DNA from: Mycoplana dimorpha
GTDB lineage: Bacteria; Pseudomonadota; Alphaproteobacteria; Rhizobiales; Rhizobiaceae
Direction: 5' to 3'
Length of the DNA stretch: 64,000 nucleotides
Assembly (NCBI RefSeq): GCF_003046475.1
Contig: NZ_PZZZ01000006.1
Coordinates: forward strand, 1 to 64,000
The position numbers and the translations under genes are program-made. Of the stretch, positions 17,837 to 26,916 are shown in pieces. Position 1 is the stretch's first letter; every line of letters starts with the position of its first letter. Under the pieces are notes generated by a model. That model ran no database searches. It saw only the letters and a list, made by a program, of their open reading frames with translations, and was not told the origin of the DNA.

Positions 17837-19385
17837 TGCCATCGTCATTGGCGGCGGCCACAACGGCCTCACCGCCGCAGCAACCCTGGCGAAGAGCGGC
17901 CGCAAGGTGCTGCTGCTGGAGGCCGCGGGCGAGCTCGGCGGTGCCGCCCGCACGGAGGAATTCGCGCCGGGTTTTCGTGTGTCCACCGCCCACTTGCTGA
18001 ACCGCCTGCATCCTGAGGTGGTCAGGACGCTCGAGCTTGAGAAGCACGGGCTTGTGCTGCCCAAAGGCCAGCTCGCTCCTAGCATTGCGCTCTCGCGTGA
18101 CGGCAAGCCGCTCACGCTCCATGGCGCCTATGGCGAAAGCCTCTCCGGCGCCTCGGCCCCGGAAGCCGCGGCGTGGCAGGAATTGCGGGCGCAGCTGCTC
18201 CGCTATGCCGGCATCCTGAAGCCGCTGCTGACCCGCCGGCCGCCCGACCTCGGCAACATGTCGCTGATGGAAATCTCGGCCTTTGCCATGACCGGCCTGT
18301 CGCTGCGCCGGCTCGGCAAGGAGGACATGCGCGATTTCCTGCGCATGCTGCTGATGAACGTCTCGGACGTCGCCGACGAACATCAGGAAGACGACCGGCT
18401 GAAAGGCCTGCTCGCCTTCGATGCCACGCTCGGCAGCCATCTCGGGCCGCGCTCGCCCACCTCGCTGCTCGGCCTCTACTATCGCCTTGCCGGCGAGATC
18501 GGCGCCCAGCCCGGCGCGCAGGCGCTGCCCGCCGGCGGCATGGGCGCGGTGGTCGCCGCCATCGAGCGCGCGGCAAAAGCTGCCGGCGTCAGCATCCGCA
18601 CCGAAGCGCCTGTGGCGAAAATACTGGTCGAAAAGGGTCGCAGCGTCGGCGTCGTGCTCGCCAGCGGCGAGGAAATCCGCGCCCGCACGGTGGTTTCGGG
18701 CATCAATCCGCGCAGCACTTTTCTGGATCTCGTCGGCACGCGCGAGATCGACACCGGCTTTGTCCGACGGATAAAGAACATCCGCATGAAAGGCGATGCG
18801 GCAAAGCTGCATCTCGCACTCGACCGGCCGCCGGAATTTTTGGGCGTCGATGCCGCCGGCCATCGCGGCCGCCTCGTCATTGCGCCCTCGGCCGACCATG
18901 TCGAACGCGCCTTCAACCCGGCCAAATATGGCGAGTTTTCGCCGGAGCCGGTGATGGAGATCACCCTGCCGAGCCTGGCGGACCCCACGCTCGCGCCGGA
19001 CGGCGCCTGCGTGGTCTCGGCAGTGGTGCAATATGCGCCCTATGCGCTGAAGGAAGGCTGGGAGGCCGGCAAGCCGAAGTTTTTGGCCGCCATCATGGCC
19101 CGGCTAGAGCTTTTCGCGCCGGGCGTCGGCAAGCTGGTGCGCCATGCCGAACTGCTTACGCCCGCCGACATCGAGGCGCGCTACCGCATGCCCGGCGGCC
19201 ACTGGCACCATGGCGAACTGCAGGCAGACCAGATGCTGATGTCGCGCCCCGCCTTGGGTGCTGCCGGCTACGACACGCCGGTGGATGGGCTGTTCCTGTG
19301 CGGCGCCGGTTCGCATCCGGGCGGCGGCATTTCCGGCGTGCCGGGCCTGAACGCGGCGCGGCGCATCATCGAAATGAGGGGCTGA
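17823..19385 (+). CDS. PYROXD2/phytoene-desaturase-like FAD oxidoreductase, copy 2
   Basis: This 520-residue paralogue has FDAIVIGGGHNGLTAAATLA at the start, LEAAGELGGAARTEEFAPGF, and GLFLCGAGSHPGGGISGVPG at the end, matching copy 1 motif for motif while differing in most other positions. The two are translationally coupled (14-base overlap) and may form a heteromer or act in sequence. Two bases separate its stop from the GcvT-like gene. In sarcosine and dimethylglycine dehydrogenases a FAD domain and a GcvT domain are joined in one chain; here they are separate neighbours. Confidence 0.85.
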   Translation: MTSFDAIVIGGGHNGLTAAATLAKSGRKVLLLEAAGELGGAARTEEFAPGFRVSTAHLLNRLHPEVVRTLELEKHGLVLPKGQLAPSIALSRDGKPLTLHGAYGESLSGASAPEAAAWQELRAQLLRYAGILKPLLTRRPPDLGNMSLMEISAFAMTGLSLRRLGKEDMRDFLRMLLMNVSDVADEHQEDDRLKGLLAFDATLGSHLGPRSPTSLLGLYYRLAGEIGAQPGAQALPAGGMGAVVAAIERAAKAAGVSIRTEAPVAKILVEKGRSVGVVLASGEEIRARTVVSGINPRSTFLDLVGTREIDTGFVRRIKNIRMKGDAAKLHLALDRPPEFLGVDAAGHRGRLVIAPSADHVERAFNPAKYGEFSPEPVMEITLPSLADPTLAPDGACVVSAVVQYAPYALKEGWEAGKPKFLAAIMARLELFAPGVGKLVRHAELLTPADIEARYRMPGGHWHHGELQADQMLMSRPALGAAGYDTPVDGLFLCGAGSHPGGGISGVPGLNAARRIIEMRG

Positions 19386-19387
19386 CC

Positions 19388-20641
19388 ATGTCGAAGACGG
19401 CCGCAAAACCCTTGGCTGAACAGGCGATCGTCCAGGCTGCCCACTCCCCCGCCCAGCTCCACTTCCGCACGCTGCGGGTCGACACGCCATTCCAGCCTCG
19501 CATCGACGCGCTGATGAAGACCAATGACTGGTACGACTGGGGCGGCTATCGCGCGCCCGCCTCGCTGTGGGACGAAGAGCTCGAATATTTTGCCATCCGC
19601 AGCCAGGCAGCGCTGTTCGACATCTCGCCGATGGTCAAATACCGCATCGAGGGGCCGGACGCAGAGAGCTTCCTCAACCGCCTCACCCTGCGCGACGTTG
19701 CGAAGCTGAAGCCCGGCCGCGTGCACTACACCGCCTGGTGCGACGATGCCGGCCATGTGCTCGACGACGGCACGCTGTTTCGCCTCACTGAAACCCGCTT
19801 CCGCCTCTGCTGCCAGGAGCGGCACCTGCCCTGGCTGCTCGACAGCGCCATTGGCTTCAACGTCACCGTGACGGAGGAAACCGAGGCGATCGCCGCACTT
19901 GCCCTGCAGGGCCCGACCTCTTTTGCGATCCTGCGCGAGGCGGGCTTTGCCGGCGTGGAGCGGCTAAAAATCTTCGACCTTGCAGAATTCCCACACGACG
20001 GCGGCAGCGTGGTCATCTCGCGCACCGGCTTCACCGGCGATCTCGGCTACGAGCTTTTTGTGCCCGCCGATCTTGCGCTGAGCCTTTGGGATCGCCTCTG
20101 GCAGGCGGGCGAGCTGCGCGGCATCCGCGCGATCGGCTACACCGCGCTCAACCGCGCACGGCTGGAGGCCGGGCTGATCGTCGCCAATGCCGATTTCGTC
20201 ACCGCCGAGCACGCCATCCGCGCCGACCGCCTGCGCATGCCCGACGAGATCGGGCTCGGCTTCATGGTCGACCTGGAAAAGGGCCATTTCAACGGCCGCC
20301 GCGTCATCGCGCAGGCGCGCTCCAAGGACACGCTGCAGCACGTTCTGGTGGGGCTGGAGATCGAGGGCAACATTCCCGCCGAGCACGCCATTGTCTATCA
20401 TCGGCAGAAGAAGGAGGTCGGGCTGGTCAGCGCCGCCATCTGGTCACCCATGGCCAAGCGAAACATCGCGCTGGCAAGCCTTCAGCGGCCTTATGGCGAC
20501 ACGGCCACGGACGACCTCTGGGTCGAGATCTACGCAATGCGCGAGCTGAAATACGAGCGGCTGATGAAGCGGGCAAAGGTGGTGGCGCGGCCCTTCATAA
20601 AGCTCGACCGCCGCACCGCGAGCCCGCCAGCGGAGTTCTGA
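19388..20641 (+). CDS. stand-alone GcvT-like (folate-dependent aminomethyltransferase/demethylase) protein
   Basis: This protein of 417 residues is built like GcvT/DmdA: an N-terminal folate-binding domain (ALFDISPMVKYRIEGPDAES, ALALQGPTSFAIL, RTGFTGDLGYELFVP) and a C-terminal barrel (LIGLE-like VLVGLEIEGNIP, VGLVSAAIWSP). The acidic Asp in GYELFVPAD-type segments and the conserved RTGFTG loop line the folate site in the family. It would receive a one-carbon unit from an N-methyl or aminomethyl group onto tetrahydrofolate. It follows the second FAD oxidoreductase by two bases and is followed within two bases by the small orphan gene. Not the housekeeping glycine-cleavage T protein, as no gcvH or gcvP lies nearby. 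Confidence 0.84.
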   Translation: MSKTAAKPLAEQAIVQAAHSPAQLHFRTLRVDTPFQPRIDALMKTNDWYDWGGYRAPASLWDEELEYFAIRSQAALFDISPMVKYRIEGPDAESFLNRLTLRDVAKLKPGRVHYTAWCDDAGHVLDDGTLFRLTETRFRLCCQERHLPWLLDSAIGFNVTVTEETEAIAALALQGPTSFAILREAGFAGVERLKIFDLAEFPHDGGSVVISRTGFTGDLGYELFVPADLALSLWDRLWQAGELRGIRAIGYTALNRARLEAGLIVANADFVTAEHAIRADRLRMPDEIGLGFMVDLEKGHFNGRRVIAQARSKDTLQHVLVGLEIEGNIPAEHAIVYHRQKKEVGLVSAAIWSPMAKRNIALASLQRPYGDTATDDLWVEIYAMRELKYERLMKRAKVVARPFIKLDRRTASPPAEF

Positions 20642-20643
20642 GC

Positions 20644-20889
20644 ATGAACGACGCCGAATTCGCCGAGCAGTGGCAGCTCGTCAACACGCCGCTCGGCGAA
20701 GAATGGTCCGGCCGTGCGCGCTATGCGGCGGCGATGTGGTTCCACAAGCGCGGCGACATGGATGCCGAGACGCTGGAGGTCTACCGCATCTGCTCGCGGC
20801 TGGACTCGGCCGACCCGCTGCCGATCATCCGCGACCGCGGCGTCGGCGAGCATTGGCTGAAGCGGATGGAGGAAGGGAAGCGGGGCTGA
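20644..20889 (+). CDS. 81-residue orphan protein, last gene of the FAD/GcvT operon
   Basis: A small, charged, soluble protein with Trp-rich helices (EQWQLVNTPLGEEWSG, YAAAMWFHKRGDM, EHWLKRMEEGKRG) and one Cys. I do not recognise the family. The start ATG is two bases after the GcvT-like stop, the composition fits its neighbours and there is no competing frame, so it is very likely real. Such tail genes in demethylase operons can be small subunits (compare the delta or gamma chains of heterotetrameric sarcosine oxidase) or assembly factors; that is only an analogy. Confidence 0.68.
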   Translation: MNDAEFAEQWQLVNTPLGEEWSGRARYAAAMWFHKRGDMDAETLEVYRICSRLDSADPLPIIRDRGVGEHWLKRMEEGKRG

Positions 20890-20942
20890 CCTGGCTTTCA
20901 GAGGACATTTACCCGCCCCGCGACCCCAAGCGAACGTCTGTG

Positions 20943-21012
20943 ATGTTCGGCCAATACTAAGCTGATGCCGCTAAGTGGCCGAACGGACGCCCCTTTGCCA
21001 AAAAAATCCTGA
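20943..21012. repeat. dispersed non-coding repeat, copy A (in the 20890-21215 gap)
   Basis: This 326-base gap between convergent genes holds no credible gene. Part of it matches a second intergenic stretch at 37138-37205: both share CAATACTAAG, then TGAT, AAGTGGC, ACGCC, a run of A and TCCTGA in the same order, with roughly two thirds of bases equal by eye and a few indels. In both places it lies downstream of a stop codon. It may be a decayed mobile or REP-like element. It has no obvious transposase or clean inverted ends. Confidence 0.45.
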
Positions 21013-21215
21013 AGGCCAAGCGCCTGATACCTCCGGAAGGATCCAAAAAGCACCTTGGCGAACTGCAAGCGGATGCTGGCCGACAACCGCTCGCCTCGGC
21101 TCCCCATCCGGGCGCAACCCGAAGAAAAGTGCCAGACCAAGGTGCGTTGACCAGGTGGCCATCACTCCTTCTTCCCTGGTTCCAGACTGTCTCGCGTGTC
21201 CTCCGCCGCGGACGG

Positions 21216-23441
21216 CTAATCTGGCCGCGGCATTGGTGGTGTGAGCACCGATGCGGTATCCGTCTCCGTGGACAAGGTGAGGAACGCAAGGTGGGCCTCG
21301 TATCGCTCTATCACGTCATCGATCACTTGCTGTCTTGTGAGGCCCATCAGGTCATAGCCGCCCGACCCGGTCTGCGTGAACACCTCGAGCCGGTAGTAGA
21401 CGTCGGTCTCACGCGACATGCGACCACTGAACATCGGCACCGGTGCCTCGACGATGGCGACGTGGTATTGGAAGGCGCGGAACGTATCCAAGGACACCCG
21501 CAGCAGTGGCTCCTCGATGCCGCTCGCGTTGATGATGACGCCCTGCTCGACCTCGTAACCCTGTTTCCTGAACTCGCCCGCCACGTCGTCGAGCGCCGGC
21601 CGCACGGTGCGGTCGAGGAAGTGCACGACCTCGGGCAGCGACGGGTATGCGCGCAGCCGTTCAAGCCGCTGCCTCCACGACCGCTCGGGCACGTGGCCGC
21701 CGATAGGGGCCATAGATGGTCTTCGCAGCACCTGACCCTTGCGCTCGGCGCGCTCCATCCGCAGCACCTTGTAGAAAGATGCCATGACCAGGTAGGCGAT
21801 GATCGTCACCGGAAGCGCGAAGATGAGCGTCGCATACTCCATCGTCGGCACGCCACCTGCGAGCAGCATCGCCACGGTGAGCACGGCGGTGAGCACGGCC
21901 CAGAAGATGCGCAGCCACTTCGGCCCGTCGTGCGACGGATCCGGGATCGAGGCGGAGAAGTTCGACGTCACCATCGCGCCCGAGTTTGCGCTCGTGAGGT
22001 AGAACAGCAGACCCGAGAAGGTTGCCAGACCGATGAGGAACATCGCGCCCGGGAACATCTCGAGCAGTGCGTACCATCCGCGCTCCGGGCTTTCGACCGC
22101 GAGTTGGGCGAACTCCTTGTTGCCCTGCAGCACCTCGTACAACGCCGAATTGCCGAATAGCGAGACGATGATGAAGTCGCACAGCACGGGGGCCGTGATT
22201 GCCGCGATCACGAACTCGCGCAGCGTGCGCCCGCGCGAAATGCGGGCAAGGAAGATGCCGACGAACGGGCCCCATGCAAGCCAGAATGCCCAGAAGAACA
22301 ACGTCCAACTGGCCATCCACTTCGCGCCGTCAGGCTCGTAGGCGAAGGTTTGAAGCGTGCGCTCGGGCAGCGTGAGAAAGAACCGGCCGATGTTCTCGAC
22401 CAGCGCGTTCAGGAGGAACGCGGTGTGACCGGCAAAAAGGATGTAGATCATCATCGCCGCTGCACTCCACAGGTTCAGCTCGGAGATCCAGCGGATGCCC
22501 CGGTCGACGCCCGATGTCGTGGCGGCGATGGTCAGGACGACGGCGACGACGACCAGCGCGATCTGCAGCGCCAGGCCCTGCTGCAGCCCGAAGAGAAGCG
22601 CGAAACCGACGTTCAGCAGAACAACACCGATGCCCATCGACGTCGCCACGCCGAACACGGTGCCAACCAGTGCGATGATGTTGATGACGTCGCCGAAGGA
22701 GCCGCGCACGCGCTTGCCGAGCAGCGGGTAGAGAGCCGCCCGGATCGACAGGGGCATGTCCCACCGATAGGCGAAGTAGCCCATCGCCATGCCGAGGAGC
22801 GCATAGATCGCCCAACCTGCAATCCCGTAGTGGAACATCGTCCAGACGACCGCATCCCGCGTCGCTTCGCGTGTGCCGCCGTCTCCGAACGGCGGATGCA
22901 GAAACTGCACCACCGGGCCGGTGACCGAAAAGAAGAGCAGGTCGATCCCGACGCCGGCGGCAAACAGCATCGCCACCCAGGTGGGGAGCTTGTATTGCGG
23001 CCGCGAGTGATCGGGACCGAGTCGCACGCTGCCTTCCTTGGAGAACGCCACCCAGATGACGAAACCGGTCACGAGGGTGACCGTCAGCACGTAATACCAG
23101 CCAAGGTTCATCGCGATCCAGTCGACCGCCATCTTCATCGTCGTTCGCGCGCCCCTCGGCATGAGAATGGCCCAGATCGAGAAGCAGAGGATCACCGCCG
23201 ACGAGATGACCAGAACGCGCCAGTTGATGTAGGCCGCGCGATGCTCGAGCACCTCCTCGCGCCCCTTGCTGAGGTCGCTGCGCGATACCGGCGCGTCGTC
23301 GTCAACCGGACGCTCGTGCCGGCGCTCCGTGCCGCCGAAACGGCCGCGCTCCAGCGAGGGCTGCGACGTCCCGGCCTGCGCGCTGAGCCAATGCACGCCC
23401 GACTGTGCGGTTTCGGAGCGTTCGTCGTCGGATGGGGGCAT
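21216..23441 (-). CDS. betT: BCCT-family transporter (BetT-type, choline/betaine/carnitine)
   Basis: A secondary transporter of 741 residues with twelve membrane segments. It carries the BetT-like gate GVGIDLLFFSVTGPVVQFLHPP-type segment and the Trp-rich box WTLFFWAFWLAWGPFVGIFL, which forms the quaternary-ammonium site in BetP, then ISRGRTLREF. There is a charged N-terminal tail of about 80 residues and a long cytoplasmic C-tail of about 200, as in proton-coupled BetT, which uses its tail for osmotic control. The ATG at 23441 has GGAAGGAG upstream; the frame continues back to 23516 in low-complexity residues. It is convergent with the demethylation island and may bring in the same class of substrate. 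Confidence 0.88.
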   Translation of the reverse strand: MPPSDDERSETAQSGVHWLSAQAGTSQPSLERGRFGGTERRHERPVDDDAPVSRSDLSKGREEVLEHRAAYINWRVLVISSAVILCFSIWAILMPRGARTTMKMAVDWIAMNLGWYYVLTVTLVTGFVIWVAFSKEGSVRLGPDHSRPQYKLPTWVAMLFAAGVGIDLLFFSVTGPVVQFLHPPFGDGGTREATRDAVVWTMFHYGIAGWAIYALLGMAMGYFAYRWDMPLSIRAALYPLLGKRVRGSFGDVINIIALVGTVFGVATSMGIGVVLLNVGFALLFGLQQGLALQIALVVVAVVLTIAATTSGVDRGIRWISELNLWSAAAMMIYILFAGHTAFLLNALVENIGRFFLTLPERTLQTFAYEPDGAKWMASWTLFFWAFWLAWGPFVGIFLARISRGRTLREFVIAAITAPVLCDFIIVSLFGNSALYEVLQGNKEFAQLAVESPERGWYALLEMFPGAMFLIGLATFSGLLFYLTSANSGAMVTSNFSASIPDPSHDGPKWLRIFWAVLTAVLTVAMLLAGGVPTMEYATLIFALPVTIIAYLVMASFYKVLRMERAERKGQVLRRPSMAPIGGHVPERSWRQRLERLRAYPSLPEVVHFLDRTVRPALDDVAGEFRKQGYEVEQGVIINASGIEEPLLRVSLDTFRAFQYHVAIVEAPVPMFSGRMSRETDVYYRLEVFTQTGSGGYDLMGLTRQQVIDDVIERYEAHLAFLTLSTETDTASVLTPPMPRPD

Positions 23442-23904
23442 CGCCTGCTCCTTCCTGTGGGACCGCCTCGGGTGCCGACAACGCGACGATGAACTCGACG
23501 ACGACCTGCCTGCCATGCATAGCAGGTTTTTGAAATGGCGGCAGTCGATATGACCATGGCGGCCCCCTGAAAGGTTTCAGGGCCGGAGAGAGCGCGAACC
23601 TTGAACTGGCCAGTAGAGAAAATCCAGCGATGCTAAATGTCGGGCACTTTGGGTTATGGCGCGATCGGCCCGATGCAGTCGCCTAAGCTCCGAAATCAAG
23701 AGTCCGCTTTTGGGAACGGCAGAATGGGCGGTTATCCGACACGCGGACGGCGCCACCTATGACCTCCCCGACCGGTTAGCCTGTCAGCCCGCTGATCGCC
23801 GGCGCGGTCCGCTTGCTAAGGTGCGGGGAATGCCAACGACACCAGGAGACGCTTCGAAGCATCGTTTCGCGATCGCTCGCGTCAGGTGATGTCGCAGCTT
23901 CAAC
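23442..23904. other. intergenic, no gene seen; perfect hairpin at 23565-23582
   Basis: The 463 bases upstream of the BCCT gene and downstream of the DMT gene contain only short frames without family likeness. CCCTGAAA-GG-TTTCAGGG at 23565-23582 is an 8-base perfect stem. It lacks a T-run on either strand, so it could be a processing site or an operator for the BCCT promoter. Confidence 0.35.
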
Positions 23905-24801
23905 CTATTGCCGGCGTGCGTAAAGAATGCCGCAAAGGACGATCATGCCACCGATCGCCTGTGTGCCAGTGACGGCTTCGCCGAGCACCGCCACGCCGAG
24001 AAGGGCCGCGACCACGGGCTGCAGGAGCAGCGTGAGCGAGGAGAAGGCCGTCGGCAGATAGGCAAGCGCATAGGTGATCGCCAACTGCCCGCCGGCATGG
24101 GTGATCAGCGCCAGCCCCAGAAGCATGGCCCAGCCAAAGGTCGTTAAGGGGAAAAACTGGCTCTCGGTCAGAAGTGCCACCGGCAACAGGCAGACCGCTG
24201 CCGACAGCGTGCTCCAAAGCATGACGCGGACGGTGTCGAAACGCCCCCGCAGCCGCGCGATGGCAAGCATGTAGCCGGCATAGAACAGGGCCGCAACAAT
24301 TGCCAGGCCGTCGCCCGCCGGATTTCCGGCAGAAAGCCCGCTCAGCCCACCCTTCAGGACGACGATGCCCATGATCGCAATAAGCAGGCCGATCAGGAAG
24401 GCGCGGCTGATGGATGCGCCGAGGAACAGCCAGCCCACCACCGTCACGAAGACAGGCGCCAGATTGGTAAGCAGCGTCGCATTGGCGACCGTCGTCATAT
24501 GGATCGAGACATGCCAGGCGATGAGATCGCCGGCCAGAAAAACGCCCGGCAGCGAGAGTGCCATCATGTCGCCCACCCCCTCGGGGCCGGGCACGTGGCG
24601 CCTCTCCGTTGCGCGGAAGAACACAAACAGCGGCACCAGCGCCAGAGCGACTCGCCAGAATGCGGTCGCCATCGGGCCGATCTCGGAAAGCCGAACGAAG
24701 ATCGGCGAACCGCCAATGGCGATACCGCCCGCCAGCAGCGCGATCAGCGCCAAGCGGTTGTGGGTGGCGGATGCCGTGGCGGCAAGTTGGGTCTGCGACA
24801 C
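23905..24801 (-). CDS. DMT-superfamily (EamA/RhaT) transporter
   Basis: This 298-residue inner-membrane protein has ten hydrophobic segments in two EamA repeats (first repeat opening GGIAIGGSPIFVRLSEIGP; second with ITHAGGQLAITYALAYLPTA and QPVVAALLGVAVLGE). Members export amino acids or other metabolites or act as small-molecule permeases. The first codon is a GTG at 24801; a nearby ATG upstream is out of frame. It stands alone between the BCCT gene and the sugar transporter operon. Substrate cannot be told from sequence. Confidence 0.85.
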   Translation of the reverse strand: MSQTQLAATASATHNRLALIALLAGGIAIGGSPIFVRLSEIGPMATAFWRVALALVPLFVFFRATERRHVPGPEGVGDMMALSLPGVFLAGDLIAWHVSIHMTTVANATLLTNLAPVFVTVVGWLFLGASISRAFLIGLLIAIMGIVVLKGGLSGLSAGNPAGDGLAIVAALFYAGYMLAIARLRGRFDTVRVMLWSTLSAAVCLLPVALLTESQFFPLTTFGWAMLLGLALITHAGGQLAITYALAYLPTAFSSLTLLLQPVVAALLGVAVLGEAVTGTQAIGGMIVLCGILYARRQ

Positions 24802-24946
24802 GGCATTGTCCAGTCTGCATGCGGTTTGATTTGCGGTGATGAGTTAGCCTGAGATCGCCAAGACTGCAACCCGGTCACCGGCCTTGGCCAGACCGGCCCG
24901 CGGGCCGACGGTGCCGTCCATCTTTACATGCCCTTCGGGGTCCCGC

Positions 24947-25939
24947 CTACGGGCTTGCCGGACCGCGGCCATAGAGCAGCAGCATTACGATGATGACGAT
25001 GCCATAGACGATCTGGCGCCCGGCTTCCGGCATCTGCATCACCGACAGGATCGACTGCAGCAGCGTGATCAGGATGACGCCGGCAACGGTACCGAGATAG
25101 GAGCCCCGACCGCCGAGGATCGAGGTTCCACCGAGCACCACCGCTGCGATCGACGGCAACAGGTAGGCATCGCCCATCGCCTGGGCCGCCTTGGAGGCAT
25201 AACCGGCCAGGAGCACCCCGCCGAAGGCGCTCAGCGCGCCGGAAACGGCAAAGGCGATCATGACGATGCGGCGGGTGTCGATCCCCGAGAGGTAGGCGGC
25301 CCGCTCGCTGTTGCCGATGCCGTAGACCGAGCGTCCGAAGGTCGTGCGCGTCAGCAGGAACACCATTGCGGCACTGATCGCCGCCCAGACGAGGATGGCG
25401 TTCGGCACACCCGGAATGATGAAGCCGGTCGCGAGCCAGCGCATCGCTTCGGGCGCCGAGTCCTGCGGTGAGAAGCCGCCGGTGTAGAGAACCATCAGCC
25501 CCTGGGCCACGACGTTGGTCGCGAGCGTGACGATCATCGAGGGGATGCGCATGTAGGCGACGCCGAAGCCGTTCAGCAGGCCGAAGACCATCCCGCAGAA
25601 GATGCCGAAGGGAATGGCGAGGATCATGCCGCCGGTGCCGAACCCGGCGACCGCGCAGGCCATCATCGCCCCCATTGTCATGACCCAGGGGACGGAAAGG
25701 TCGATTTGGCCGAGCAGGATCACCAGCATCATGCCGGCGGCGATCACGCCCAGGAACGAAGCGACTTTCAGTTGCTGCAGCAGATATTCCAACGACAGGA
25801 AATTGCTTGAATACAGGCTGCCGAGGAAGAGCAGGAGCAGGATGCAGCCGAAAGCGATGAGCACTGCCGGGTCGATACGGCGGAACGGTGCGGGCAGCCG
25901 AGCGCGGAGGGACGTTTTGTTTTCCGTTGCCTCTGTCAT
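24947..25939 (-). CDS. sugar ABC transporter permease (YjfF/RbsC family)
   Basis: This 330-residue permease of the ribose/galactofuranose class has eight to ten membrane segments, the AGMMLVILLGQIDLSV loop near residue 70, a central conserved GIGNSERAAYLSGI loop contacting the ATPase, and VLGGTSILGGRGS, a family hallmark. Its ATG overlaps the TGA of the preceding permease (ATGA). The longer open frame to 26668 is a shadow across the neighbour. As last gene of an operon with two different permeases, it resembles yjfF of the ytfQRT-yjfF galactofuranose importer. Confidence 0.88.
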   Translation of the reverse strand: MTEATENKTSLRARLPAPFRRIDPAVLIAFGCILLLLFLGSLYSSNFLSLEYLLQQLKVASFLGVIAAGMMLVILLGQIDLSVPWVMTMGAMMACAVAGFGTGGMILAIPFGIFCGMVFGLLNGFGVAYMRIPSMIVTLATNVVAQGLMVLYTGGFSPQDSAPEAMRWLATGFIIPGVPNAILVWAAISAAMVFLLTRTTFGRSVYGIGNSERAAYLSGIDTRRIVMIAFAVSGALSAFGGVLLAGYASKAAQAMGDAYLLPSIAAVVLGGTSILGGRGSYLGTVAGVILITLLQSILSVMQMPEAGRQIVYGIVIIVMLLLYGRGPASP

Positions 25940-26916
25940 TGAAACCAGTCCAGCCGACTGCGCACGCGCAGAAGCCCGATCGCACCGATGCTGACCGCGA
26001 CGAGCAGCACCATCCCCTGCAGGAGCGGTTGCCAGAGCGGGTCGACGTCGAAGACGAACAGCATGTCGCCGGTGGTGCGTGCGGCAAAGGCGCCGAAGAT
26101 TGCGCCGACCGCGCTGCCGCGCCCGCCGTAGAGGGAGACGCCCCCCAGCACGACGGCGGCGATCGACCACAGCGTGTAGCCGCTGCCGCTCGCAAAGGCC
26201 GCTTCTCCCGTGTAGGTGAAGAAGGTGAGGAACAGCCCGCCGATGCCGGCAAGCAGGCCGGCGAGCGTGTAGGCGGCAAATCTGGCCCGCCGGATGGGAA
26301 CGCCCGACATGAACGCGGCCGTCTCGGAGGAGCCGGCGGCATAGGCGGCACGCCCGATCTCCGACCCCCGGAACGGCAGCCAGACGAGAAGGACGACGAC
26401 GAGGAGCGCAACGAGGCTGGTGGGGATGGTGCCGAACAGCCGCCCGGTCAGGGCATCGGCCAGATCCTCGTTCACCGAGCCGCCGGGAAAAGGCCGCAGC
26501 AGCAAGGCCACGCCGAAATAGATCGCCCCCGTCGCAATCGTCACCACGATCGGCTGCAGCCGGCCATAGATGACGAGCAGGCCATTGATCGCGCCGCAGG
26601 CCGCCCCGGCGAGCAGCACGCCGGCAACGCCGAGCGCCGTCTGCATCGGCGTGCCCACGACGATCCATGAGGCGATGCAGTTCGTCAGCACGAAGATCAT
26701 GCCTACGGACAGGTCGATGCCGGCTGTGATCACCACCAATGCCTGGGCCATGGCTATGAAGGCGAGCAGGACGCCCTTGTTGGCTGCAGTCTCCACGACG
26801 TTGACGGTCAGGCCCGCCGGGTGGTTGGCGATGTAGACGCTGAACATCAGCAGAAAGATGGCGAGGCCCATCAAGGTGCCGCGTTGCTCATTCAGCCAGT
26901 AGCGCCATTCGCTCAT
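25936..26916 (-). CDS. sugar ABC transporter permease (YtfT/RbsC family)
   Basis: This 326-residue permease is the first of the two, with GVLLAFIAMAQALVVITAGI followed by DLSVG, AAYAAGSSETAAFMSGV and VLGGVSLYGGRGS, all characteristic of RbsC-like channels. It overlaps the ATPase stop by ATGA at its start and the second permease by ATGA at its end. Two unlike permeases suggest a heterodimeric channel as in YtfT/YjfF, whereas most ribose-type systems use one. Confidence 0.88.
   Translation of the reverse strand: MSEWRYWLNEQRGTLMGLAIFLLMFSVYIANHPAGLTVNVVETAANKGVLLAFIAMAQALVVITAGIDLSVGMIFVLTNCIASWIVVGTPMQTALGVAGVLLAGAACGAINGLLVIYGRLQPIVVTIATGAIYFGVALLLRPFPGGSVNEDLADALTGRLFGTIPTSLVALLVVVLLVWLPFRGSEIGRAAYAAGSSETAAFMSGVPIRRARFAAYTLAGLLAGIGGLFLTFFTYTGEAAFASGSGYTLWSIAAVVLGGVSLYGGRGSAVGAIFGAFAARTTGDMLFVFDVDPLWQPLLQGMVLLVAVSIGAIGLLRVRSRLDWFQ

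Noticed and set aside
18173-19387. Upstream extension of the GcvT-like frame
   Set aside because: It lies across the second FAD oxidoreductase in another frame and is Arg-rich shadow; the real start is the ATG at 19388.
23565-23582. Perfect hairpin as a rho-independent terminator of the DMT gene
   Set aside because: There is no T-run after the stem on either strand and it is more than 300 bases from the gene end.
25940-26668. Upstream extension of the YjfF-like permease frame
   Set aside because: This overlaps the YtfT-like gene; the ATG at 25939 in ATGA overlap is the proper start.
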